DNA of 64,000 nt, from NCBI RefSeq assembly GCF_045635475.1, contig NZ_JBJGXI010000028.1, positions 4,916 through 68,915 of the forward strand, written 5' to 3'. The notes below the pieces were generated by a model, which ran no database searches, was not told where the DNA came from, and saw only the letters and a program-made list of their open reading frames with translations. How positions within the stretch are numbered: position 1 is the stretch's first letter; every line of letters begins with the position of its first letter. The DNA comes from JBJGXI01 sp045635475. GTDB taxonomy: Bacteria > Bacillota > Bacilli > Bacillales > Amphibacillaceae. The translations under genes were made by a program, and so were the position numbers. Of the stretch, positions 52,042-59,967 are shown piece by piece.

Positions 52042-53367
52042 TTAATCTTGTAATATTTCGTCGGCTTCTTGAGCTGCAATATCTAAAGCTTCTTGCACAC
52101 CTAGTTCACCACGGAATATTTTTTCAATATTTAACGAGATAGTCCGGTCAATCTCTGACCAACCTGGTAAAGATGGTCGTGGTAAAGCAGTTTCCAACTG
52201 ATTTACAAATTCCTGTGCATAAGGTAGCTCTAAGAATTGTTCATCTTGAGCAGCAATTGTATTGGTTGGAATTAGACCAGTACCTCTAGCCATAATTTCC
52301 TGTGCTTTTTCACCAGTCATCCATTTAGCGAATTCCCAAGCACCTTCTTGGTTCTCTGCACCATTGAAAATTACTAAGTTTTCTCCCCCAATTACAGAGT
52401 GACTTCCGCCTTCTCCTTCAGGAATTGTACTCCATACTGTGTAATCAAGTGGATTCGGTTTACTTGCATCATTTGCTAAAATACTGAAATACCAAGGGCC
52501 ATCATCAATTGCAAGGTACTCACCCGTCTCAATACCTTCCCAAGTTCCTGGTCTGCCGCCTAAAAGAGTTTCACTTATTAGACCTTCTTCGTACCAAGTG
52601 TATAAAGTTTCTATCGCTTTTACACTTTCTGCACTATTTAAGTAACCATCAAACTGAGTGATTTCATCGTCCGTTAACTTTCCACCTAAGCTCCAAAAGT
52701 ATGGAAGGTAGTCCCAAGTCTTACCAACACCCATTACATTGATCGCGCCTTTAACACCATTATTCACTGCAGCACTTGCCGCTTCTTCAAGCTCTTCCAT
52801 CGTCTTTGGAGGCTCAGTAAAACCAGCTGCTTCTAAAACAGATTTGTTATAAACTGAAATTTTTGTGTTTGTGTTAATTGGTACGCCGTAATACGAGCCA
52901 TCATAGAAGTTTGTCGCCATCGGTGATTCAAATAGATTTGCTTTTACTTCTTCAAAACCTTCCATTGCACCTACATCAGCTAAAGCTCCTAATGCTGCAA
53001 ATTCAGGAGTCCAAATAATGTCCATTCTCATTAAATCTGGTGCTACCCCACCTGATACTGCTGCTATTACTTGTTGTTTTAAACCTTCTAATGGCTGACG
53101 AGTCAGCTTTAATTCATATTGAGGAAATTCTTCTTCAAAAGCCGGCTTAATTTCTTCAAATAATACTTTTTCCTCTTGTTCACCGTATGTGTGCCAATAA
53201 TCAATTACCGTTTTTTCTGCATTACCTTCGCCGCCATTACTATTTTCGCCATCATTTGATGAGTCACCGCCATTAGCTGTGTCTCCTCCATCTGATGAAC
53301 AACCAATAGTTATAAATACAAGACTTAATACTATTGCAAATAAAAACATTAATTTTGATTTTTTCAT
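52042..53367 (-). CDS. Isomalto-oligosaccharide-type sugar-binding lipoprotein
   Basis: A 441-residue family 1 solute-binding protein. Lipobox ITIGC (Cys23), then a Gly/Asp/Asn-rich linker and the fold IDYWHTYGEQEEKVLFEEIKPAFEEEF, DLMRMDIIWTPEFAALGALADVG, YYGVPINTNTKISVYNKSVLE. It is the first gene of the importer operon, with a 13/14 cre upstream and a ROK regulator gene before it. Ligand is inferred from neighbouring GH66 and GH13 oligo-1,6-glucosidase to be isomalto-oligosaccharide. Confidence 0.93.
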   Translation of the reverse strand: MKKSKLMFLFAIVLSLVFITIGCSSDGGDTANGGDSSNDGENSNGGEGNAEKTVIDYWHTYGEQEEKVLFEEIKPAFEEEFPQYELKLTRQPLEGLKQQVIAAVSGGVAPDLMRMDIIWTPEFAALGALADVGAMEGFEEVKANLFESPMATNFYDGSYYGVPINTNTKISVYNKSVLEAAGFTEPPKTMEELEEAASAAVNNGVKGAINVMGVGKTWDYLPYFWSLGGKLTDDEITQFDGYLNSAESVKAIETLYTWYEEGLISETLLGGRPGTWEGIETGEYLAIDDGPWYFSILANDASKPNPLDYTVWSTIPEGEGGSHSVIGGENLVIFNGAENQEGAWEFAKWMTGEKAQEIMARGTGLIPTNTIAAQDEQFLELPYAQEFVNQLETALPRPSLPGWSEIDRTISLNIEKIFRGELGVQEALDIAAQEADEILQD

Positions 53368-53422
53368 TTCTTTTCCCCCTAAGCTGTAAGATACCTTAAT
53401 TATGCCGAAAACAGCTCCAAGC

Positions 53423-53436
53423 AGAAACCGTTTACA
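53423..53436. promoter_or_regulatory. cre site upstream of the dextran importer operon
   Basis: AGAAACCGTTTACA matches 13 of 14 cre positions, about 60 bp upstream of the binding-protein start. CcpA control of the importer and downstream GH66 genes is expected. Confidence 0.75.
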
Positions 53437-53496
53437 TTATGAGGTTGGTGTATAATATTTGACTGTTTCTTCATCATTTTTCCAAAACAAAAAAAA

Positions 53497-53534
53497 GTGC
53501 ATTATATCTCTCTAATTCACGAGAAATAATGCAC
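53497..53534 (-). terminator. Terminator after the ROK regulator gene
   Basis: GTGCATTAT pairs with ATAATGCAC and, on the minus strand, is followed by about eight Us. It separates the regulator transcript from the importer operon. Confidence 0.85.
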
Positions 53535-53551
53535 CTTTTCATTTGCTGAAC

Positions 53552-54754
53552 TTATTGATAAATTGAAATTCGAAAATGATTGTCCAATACGAGTGCACAA
53601 GCACCAATCAACCAGACATCATCACCTAAATCAGATATGTGAACATTTAACTGTTTGTTATGGCGAGAAAAAAAGTTATACTCGAGCTCTTTTTTAATAC
53701 CTTTCATTACAAAAGGCATCCCTTTAATACCTTCTCCACCGATAATAATGGCTTCCGGATTAAGCAAGTTTACAATACTTTTTAGTCCAATCCCTAAGTT
53801 TTGGCCTTGTTTAGTAAGAATTTGTTGAATTTCTTCGTTTTCCCGTTGAGCTAATCGATATATTTCATCTAACGTTATATCATTTAAAGTATCCATCCAC
53901 TTGATCAGACCAAGCTTTGCTAAACTGCGCACTTCTTGTATTAAGTACTCATCTGAAGCATACATTTCCAGGCAACCCCGTTGCCCACAATAGCATAGTG
54001 TTCCTTCACGTTGAATGACGATATGACCAAATTCACCTGCTCCGCCAAAGGAACCACGGTACAAGTTTTTTTCGACTACAATTCCTGTTCCTATCCCCAC
54101 ACCAAACGTCACACCTATAAAATGGTTATATTCCTTCCACTTTCCTGACCACATGTGTGCTAGAGTAAACACGTTTGCATCATTATCAACAAAGACCGAA
54201 ACATTGAAAATATCCTCTAGAGGTCCAAAATCATAATTTTCCCAATTTAAAATTGGAGAATACTCTAATCTGTTTTGCGAACGGTCTACTAATCCTGAAA
54301 TCGCAATTCCAATTCCATATAATGTTGTACCTTTATCTACATTTAATTGTATTCTGTTTATTTCGTTCGTAATTAATTTCAAAAGTTGTTCATTAGTCGC
54401 ATGTTGATCCAAAGAAGCAGAACTTCTATGCAATATATGTGAATTTAAATCTGTAAGAGCAAATATTATTTTTGCTGGTTCTACTTTAATTCCAATAACT
54501 GCCCCTGCTTTTTCGTTAAATTTCAGAAATACGGGCTTTCGTCCACCATTAGAAAAACCCGAACCTACTTCACTTACTAAATCATCACTGATTAACCCTT
54601 CTACAATGTTTGTGATAGTAGAAAGTCCTAAATCGGTATTTTTAGCTAGATCGGTACGAGAAATAGGGCCATTTAAACGCACTTGTTCAATAACTAAAGA
54701 GCGGTTAATATCTTTTATCAATGCTTTATTCCCTTTACGTAACCTCGTTTTCAT
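53552..54754 (-). CDS. ROK family transcriptional repressor (XylR/NagC type)
   Basis: A 400-residue protein. The N-terminal winged helix (NRSLVIEQVRLNGPISRTDLAKNTDLGLSTITNIVEGL) is followed by a ROK sugar-kinase-like domain with VDNDANVFTLAHMWSGKW, GVGIGTGIVV and the zinc site HIVIQREGTLCYCGQRGCLEMYASDEYL. This is the build of sugar-responsive repressors, not kinases. It is placed between the CBM35 gene and the importer genes, so it probably represses the dextran locus until glucose or an oligosaccharide binds. ATG 54754 chosen; an upstream GTG is possible. Confidence 0.9.
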   Translation of the reverse strand: MKTRLRKGNKALIKDINRSLVIEQVRLNGPISRTDLAKNTDLGLSTITNIVEGLISDDLVSEVGSGFSNGGRKPVFLKFNEKAGAVIGIKVEPAKIIFALTDLNSHILHRSSASLDQHATNEQLLKLITNEINRIQLNVDKGTTLYGIGIAISGLVDRSQNRLEYSPILNWENYDFGPLEDIFNVSVFVDNDANVFTLAHMWSGKWKEYNHFIGVTFGVGIGTGIVVEKNLYRGSFGGAGEFGHIVIQREGTLCYCGQRGCLEMYASDEYLIQEVRSLAKLGLIKWMDTLNDITLDEIYRLAQRENEEIQQILTKQGQNLGIGLKSIVNLLNPEAIIIGGEGIKGMPFVMKGIKKELEYNFFSRHNKQLNVHISDLGDDVWLIGACALVLDNHFRISIYQ

Positions 54755-54907
54755 GTGTGCCACCTACATCTCTTGTAGATTCCGATAATACAAAACTCAA
54801 ATTATTCTGTCACACTCTTTCTTTCCTATGACAATACTCAAATTTTACCATAACAACACACACTTTAGTATATAAAGAGCTACTTTGTTGTCATTAAGAT
54901 CCATGGT

Positions 54908-54946
54908 AAAAAAGGCACCCGACCGTATGAAGTCGAATGCCTTTTT
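54908..54946. terminator. Terminator after the multi-CBM35 gene
   Basis: AAAAAGGCA/TGCCTTTTT stem with an inner CGAC/GTCG pairing; U-rich on both strands. Distance from the CBM35 stop is about 55 bp. Confidence 0.8.
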
Positions 54947-55002
54947 GGTTTAATTCTATTTATAGTTTTGATAGGTCGAGAAGATAACAATTCGACGCAA
55001 AA

Positions 55003-57963
55003 TTACCCTAGTATTCTATTTCTAGATACCGTTAATAGAACTAAGCCACCAAGTGCCAGAATTGCAACAAACACATATGGCATGATTCCAGTGTCTCCTG
55101 TTTGTGGATTCACCTCGCCATTGCTAGAAGATACTTTTATATAATCGAGCTGTACATAACCTTCTCCTCTAACTACCTTAAGCGTATTATCCCCTTCTTC
55201 TAAGTCTACATAGAAGGATGTTTTATCGAATACGCCCCAGTCTCCTGTTGAAGGAGTTGCAATCTCTTTCTTGTTACCATTAACAAATACTACTAATGTA
55301 GCATTATCCATTAAGGTTGCATAAGATACTTCTATTTTATACTCTCCTGCTTTTGATACATTTACGTCAAATTCCACACTATCTGTGTCAGGATTATCAA
55401 AACCACTAACATACTTTCCACCTGATGCACCTTCACTTGTTGTTACGGAAGCATTTCCAACAAGTCTAGCCTCTTCAGCTTCATATGTTACTTCATTTGA
55501 AGTACTGCTGTCTCCGCTGTTACTTCCGTTACCTCCGTTGTTGCCTTGTGTAGGCTGCTTTTCGGTAACTTCAAATACACCATAAATACTGAAGTGCGTT
55601 ACTTTTGCAACTACTTCTCCTGTTTGTTCATTGTAGGAAATTGGTGCAATCTCGGTTTGCTTGTTTCCATTTTCATCAATGTAGAAGACTTTTAAATCAT
55701 CCCAATTGTCTACCTTTGATGGATCAACAGTAAACGTTAGTGTTATTGGATTATTTGCAAAATTGCTTGTTGCGGACAAATTAAAGTCATATAAGTTACT
55801 TAGAGCATCACTATTTTTAGCAGTAATAGTTTTAGACACATCACCAAAGTTAAGTGTAACGTCAGAACCTGTTTTCAGAATATCAACTGGAATCTTAACT
55901 TTCACTCCACCAAATGATAGTTCTACAGAATAACCTGATTCTAAACTAGCAAGTAATTCTTTTGTAAGTTTAATTGTATCCAAAGTAAGCTGATATGAAT
56001 ATACCTTTGTAGAAGCATTTTTAGCTAAGTCATCTACATCATTGACGATTTCAGTTACTGTATCACTATTATCATCTGTTGGTGTAACTTGAATATAATC
56101 TAATTGTACATAGCCGGAACCTTTTACAAATTTTATTTTGTTCTCACCAGCTTGAAGATCTATATTAACAGTAACAGTTTCAAACATGCCCCAATCAGAA
56201 GTTGATGGAGTTGGTATTTCTTTCTCTGTACCATTAATAAATAGCTTAACAGTAGCATCGTCCATTAAAGTAGCATAAGATAAATTCATTTGATATGTTC
56301 CAGCAGACGATGCATTTACATTAAATTCAACACTGTCTGTTGCTGGATTATCATAACCACTTACATATTTACCACCTGAAGCATTTTCTCCGTTACTAAC
56401 AGATGCCGCACCATTGAGCGTTGCATCTTCTGCCTCATAAATAGAATCATCCTTAGTTTCTTCACCATCTCCACCAGTCTGATCCTCATCTGGAGTTTCT
56501 TCGTCATTTGAATCATCGGTAGATGGAGTAACCTTCACATAATCTAACTGAACGTAACCAGAACCTTTTACAAACTTCAACGTATTGGTACCTTCATCTA
56601 AATCAATCGTAAAAGTTTTTGTATCAAAAGTTCCCCAAGCCTCAGTTGGTGGTGTTGATATTTCTTTTTGCGTACCGTTAACAAATAAATTCACAGAAGC
56701 ATTATCCATAATTGTCGAATACGAAAGTTCTATTTGATATGTTCCACCTGCTGGTGTCTCTATATTGAATTCAACACTATCAGTTGCTGGATTGTCATAA
56801 CCACTTACGTATTTACCACCGGATGCATCATTACTTCCTTCGACTTTTGCCGCTCCATTAAGTGTTGCATCTTCTGCTTCATAAACTGAATCATCTGTTG
56901 AACCGTCGTCTGTTGTTCCATCGTCTGTTGAATCGTCGTCCGTTGTTCCTTCATCCGTTGTTCCATCGTCTGTTGAACCGTCGTCCGTTGATCCTTCATC
57001 CGTTGTTCCATCGTCTGTTGAACCGTCGTCCGTTGATCCTTCATCTGTTGTTCCGTCGTCTGTTGAACCGTCGTCCGTTGATCCTTCATCTGTTGTTCCG
57101 TCGTCTGTTGAACCGTCGTCCGTTGATCCTTCATCCGATGTAGCTTGTTTCAATGCTACTTCGATGTAGTCTAGTTGTACATATCCTGTACCTCTTACGA
57201 ACTTAATTGTATTGTCACCTGCGTTAAGGTCAACAGTAAATATTTCCCTTTCAAAGTTGCCCCAATCTGCTGTTTTTGGTACAGGTAGTTGTGTTTCACT
57301 GCCGTTAACAAATAGCGTTAAAGTTGAGTTATCCATCGGCGTCGCATAGGATAGCTCTATCTCGTATGTTCCAGCAGTCACAGCATTTACGTTAAATTCT
57401 ACACTATCATTTTCTGGATCATTATAATCACTTACATATTGTCCACCTGATGCATCATCACTTGAATTTACAGTACCTGCTCCTACAATCGTTGCACCTT
57501 CTGCTTCATAAATAGTTCCATCAAGGGATACATGAATGTAATCTAATTGGACATAACCAGACCCTCTTACAATTTTAATCGTGTTGTCTCCTTTTTGAAG
57601 GGTAACATTGAACATAGTAGTTTCAAAGTTTCCCCAATCCGGTGTATTATTAAGAGGTAGTTCTGTTTCTGCTCCGTTAACAAATAGTTTTACTGTTGCA
57701 TCATCCATTGGCGTTGCATAGGATAATTCAACGTCATAAGTTCCTGCACTTTCTACATTTACGTTAAATTCCACACTATCATTTTCTGGATCATTATAAT
57801 CGCTTACATATTGTCCACCCGATGCATCATCACTTGAATTAACAGTGCCTGCTCCTACGATTGTTGCATTTTCTGCCTCGTGAAGTGTATCTGCAAATGC
57901 AGAAGTTGATAGAGAAAATACTAACATTATACTAAAAGCAATCGATATCAGTTTCTTCTTCAA
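55003..57963 (-). CDS. Wall-anchored protein with five CBM35 domains
   Basis: A 986-residue surface protein without a catalytic domain. Signal peptide to about residue 25; CBM35-like domains at about 27-146, 151-271, 360-479, 508-627 and 825-945, each opening with EAEdA and closing GYVQLDYIxV. A Ser/Thr/Asp/Gly repeat linker covers 276-359. A beta-rich region (634-802) of the type seen in S-layer-associated proteins follows the fourth domain. The C-terminus has NPQTGD (952-957), a hydrophobic helix and a short basic tail: a sortase signal. It directly follows the class B sortase gene. CBM35 in GH66-type enzymes binds alpha-1,6-glucans, so it probably holds dextran at the wall; this is inferred. 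Confidence 0.92.
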   Translation of the reverse strand: MKKKLISIAFSIMLVFSLSTSAFADTLHEAENATIVGAGTVNSSDDASGGQYVSDYNDPENDSVEFNVNVESAGTYDVELSYATPMDDATVKLFVNGAETELPLNNTPDWGNFETTMFNVTLQKGDNTIKIVRGSGYVQLDYIHVSLDGTIYEAEGATIVGAGTVNSSDDASGGQYVSDYNDPENDSVEFNVNAVTAGTYEIELSYATPMDNSTLTLFVNGSETQLPVPKTADWGNFEREIFTVDLNAGDNTIKFVRGTGYVQLDYIEVALKQATSDEGSTDDGSTDDGTTDEGSTDDGSTDDGTTDEGSTDDGSTDDGTTDEGSTDDGSTDDGTTDEGTTDDDSTDDGTTDDGSTDDSVYEAEDATLNGAAKVEGSNDASGGKYVSGYDNPATDSVEFNIETPAGGTYQIELSYSTIMDNASVNLFVNGTQKEISTPPTEAWGTFDTKTFTIDLDEGTNTLKFVKGSGYVQLDYVKVTPSTDDSNDEETPDEDQTGGDGEETKDDSIYEAEDATLNGAASVSNGENASGGKYVSGYDNPATDSVEFNVNASSAGTYQMNLSYATLMDDATVKLFINGTEKEIPTPSTSDWGMFETVTVNIDLQAGENKIKFVKGSGYVQLDYIQVTPTDDNSDTVTEIVNDVDDLAKNASTKVYSYQLTLDTIKLTKELLASLESGYSVELSFGGVKVKIPVDILKTGSDVTLNFGDVSKTITAKNSDALSNLYDFNLSATSNFANNPITLTFTVDPSKVDNWDDLKVFYIDENGNKQTEIAPISYNEQTGEVVAKVTHFSIYGVFEVTEKQPTQGNNGGNGSNSGDSSTSNEVTYEAEEARLVGNASVTTSEGASGGKYVSGFDNPDTDSVEFDVNVSKAGEYKIEVSYATLMDNATLVVFVNGNKKEIATPSTGDWGVFDKTSFYVDLEEGDNTLKVVRGEGYVQLDYIKVSSSNGEVNPQTGDTGIMPYVFVAILALGGLVLLTVSRNRILG
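56887..57137 (-). repeat. 45-bp tandem repeats encoding an acidic linker
   Basis: About five copies of a 45-bp unit encode DEGSTDDGSTDDGTT with small changes, followed by a partial unit. The copies are nearly identical at DNA level, so the linker length may vary between strains by slippage or recombination. It acts as a flexible wall-spanning spacer between CBM35 domains 2 and 3. Confidence 0.85.
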
Positions 57964-58034
57964 ATCGGCCCCTCCTTTTACTTAGTTCACTGATTGAAAT
58001 AATTTCTACCAAAAAGTACTATTTACTCATTTGT

Positions 58035-58865
58035 TTAGTCGTTAAGTAATTTCGCATGGATCACCATTCGAGCATTATCAAAATCATAATCACAAGTTGA
58101 TAATGTTAAAATGTTATCCTCACTAGTTACTTCAACTCCTGTGTCAAACAAAGATTTTTGTTGAGTTGTATCTATAAAATTCCGGAAGTTTTCTTCCGTA
58201 TTAAAATCATTTTCAATATAATCGAATTGAACATCAGAAACATAAACAGAAAATATTTCCCAACGTAATTCTTCGTAAATCGTATTAAAGACTATTATTG
58301 GATTTTTTTGCAAAAAATCATTGTTCTTATATTTAATTAAATCGGAAAACATCGTATCATTCTTCATATGATGGCCATAAATCACTGTGTTTTGGTCGAA
58401 TAGATGGATAGAATTGTGGTAATCCATAAATATTGATCCTGCTTTACTTTCTTGCTTTTTAAAATTGTTGTTCAGATAAAATTCATTATCAATTCCTTGA
58501 ACAACTGGGTAATCAATATGCGTATTTGCAATGCGGATCCATCCCACTGTGTCTGGATTCATTTCCAACATTCCTTTAAAAATCGGTAGTACTTCTTTTT
58601 TTTCTATTGATTCATCTTCATCATTTTCTTCCTCATCATTTAGACTACTTGAATGCGGATTACTTTCATGAAATTGTTCTTGAAGATCCTCATATGTTTC
58701 CTGATCTTTCATACTTGCCATCACATACTTCCCAACCACAAAAGTAGAAAGAAGAAAAATAGTAGCACAAATCACTATAGAAGCTCGATATAATATTAGT
58801 TTTGAATTACTTTTCGATCTATCCATTTTTATTATTTTTTTAAAATGGCTCAATACTTTTTTCAT
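58035..58865 (-). CDS. srtB: Class B sortase
   Basis: A 276-residue membrane transpeptidase: N-terminal helix (about 27-48), acidic spacer, then the sortase barrel NPDTVGWIRIANTHIDYPVVQG, KAGSIFMDYHN, catalytic His165 in VIYGHHM, Cys258 in TLSTCDYDF and Arg266 in DNARMVIH. The TLSTC context and two-domain length mark class B. It lies between two genes whose products end in NPQTGD sorting signals, so it is almost certainly their dedicated anchoring enzyme. This differs from the usual LPXTG housekeeping sortase. Confidence 0.95.
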   Translation of the reverse strand: MKKVLSHFKKIIKMDRSKSNSKLILYRASIVICATIFLLSTFVVGKYVMASMKDQETYEDLQEQFHESNPHSSSLNDEEENDEDESIEKKEVLPIFKGMLEMNPDTVGWIRIANTHIDYPVVQGIDNEFYLNNNFKKQESKAGSIFMDYHNSIHLFDQNTVIYGHHMKNDTMFSDLIKYKNNDFLQKNPIIVFNTIYEELRWEIFSVYVSDVQFDYIENDFNTEENFRNFIDTTQQKSLFDTGVEVTSEDNILTLSTCDYDFDNARMVIHAKLLND

Positions 58866-58932
58866 TATTATCCCTCTTCAAATTAATCACTTGTAGCTAA
58901 CTGATGAAAACAGTTTGATCCTATCAGTATTT

Positions 58933-58967
58933 AGTTAATGCAGTTCCCAAGTGGAACTGCATTAACT
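58933..58967 (-). other. Intercistronic hairpin between small CBM35 and sortase genes
   Basis: AGTTAATGCAGTTCC and its exact complement are separated by 5 nt (15-bp arms). On the minus strand no U-tract follows, so partial termination or RNA protection is likelier than full stop. Confidence 0.75.
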
Positions 58968-58980
58968 TTTAAAGTTATTA

Positions 58981-59538
58981 TTATTTAAGAATTTTCTTTC
59001 TAGAAGCTACTAACACGATACCACCAACAAGAGCAACTGCCGCAAAAACCATATATAGTGCTGTGCCCTCATCACCAGTCTGTGGATTTTCTGGTCCATT
59101 ACCATCACTTAGTACTTTGATGTAGTCTAATTGTACATAATCAGTAGACTGTTTAAATGTTATTGTATTTTCGCCCTCTTCAAGATCAAGCGTCATTGTA
59201 GTTGTACCAAATCCGTTATCTGCCCAACCACCTGTAGATGGAGTTGTCACAACGTTTCCATTTACAGATACTGAAGCATTATCCATTGCAGTTGCATAAC
59301 CTAACTCTACTTCATAAGATTTTGCTTCAGATACCGTTACAGTAAACTCAACAGCATCAGATGATGGATCGTCAAAACCTAATACATATTCTCCACCAGA
59401 AGCTGTTTCAGCCGCATCTGATTTTGTTGCTCCTACTAGGTTAGCATCTTCTGCCTGGTATGTTGTGTCCGCAAACGCTACAGTTGCAAAAGATAGAACC
59501 ATTACAATAGCTAATACACTTGAAAATAACTTTTTCAT
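58981..59538 (-). CDS. Wall-anchored single CBM35 protein
   Basis: A 185-residue surface protein: signal peptide to about residue 24 (VAFA-D), one CBM35-like domain (25-143; YQAEDANLVGA at the start, DYVQLDYIKVL at the end), then NPQTGDEG (151-158), a transmembrane helix and RKKILK. Practically the whole mature protein is one binding module fixed to the wall. ATG 59538 has AGGAGG upstream; earlier Met codons are in the leader. It precedes the sortase gene. Likely role is binding alpha-glucan at high copy number. Confidence 0.92.
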   Translation of the reverse strand: MKKLFSSVLAIVMVLSFATVAFADTTYQAEDANLVGATKSDAAETASGGEYVLGFDDPSSDAVEFTVTVSEAKSYEVELGYATAMDNASVSVNGNVVTTPSTGGWADNGFGTTTMTLDLEEGENTITFKQSTDYVQLDYIKVLSDGNGPENPQTGDEGTALYMVFAAVALVGGIVLVASRKKILK

Positions 59539-59967
59539 TTTTATTCCTCCTAAATAATTTATATTGAATACGGTCATAGACACCTTCCACATAACCATAA
59601 CATTGCCTTCGCGTTCCCCGTTTACAATGAATGTCACTATTCACTTTCATCGCAACATTAGTTAATAATTTCACCAAAACATGCCTCTATTGCCGAGACA
59701 ATCCAGTTTGATCCCTGACACTTATTTCATTCAACGAATTAAGTGGGGATGTTACTGTCAAACTAGAGGGGACCGAAAGTTCAGAATCAGATCAGCGAAA
59801 AATGTAACCCCTTTCATCGAAAGAATATCACATATCTAATTAAAATCAATAAAGTTTATGACCCTTAGAGATATATTCCACCTTTTAATGGTTATTCCTT
59901 AAAAAAACACACCATGCATTTGAATATAAAGCTAATTCCACTTTGGGTCACGCTTATATAACGATGA
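59539..59967. other. Intergenic region upstream of small CBM35 gene
   Basis: AT-rich. Contains a cre-like sequence TGTAACCCCTTTCA (59803-59816) that matches 13 of 14 positions but lacks the central CG, so its function is doubtful. No gene or strong terminator after GH97 was seen. Confidence 0.4.

Noticed and set aside
56887..57137. CRISPR-like regular repeats
   Set aside because: The repeats are tandem, in frame, without spacers, and encode an acidic linker inside a clear surface-protein gene.
56805..57143. Long ORFs in other frames over the linker repeats
   Set aside because: Low-complexity shadows of the tandem repeats in the CBM35 gene.
58908..58921. cre-like TGAAAACAGTTTGA upstream of the sortase gene
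   Set aside because: It lacks the central CG and lies inside an operon; likely chance.
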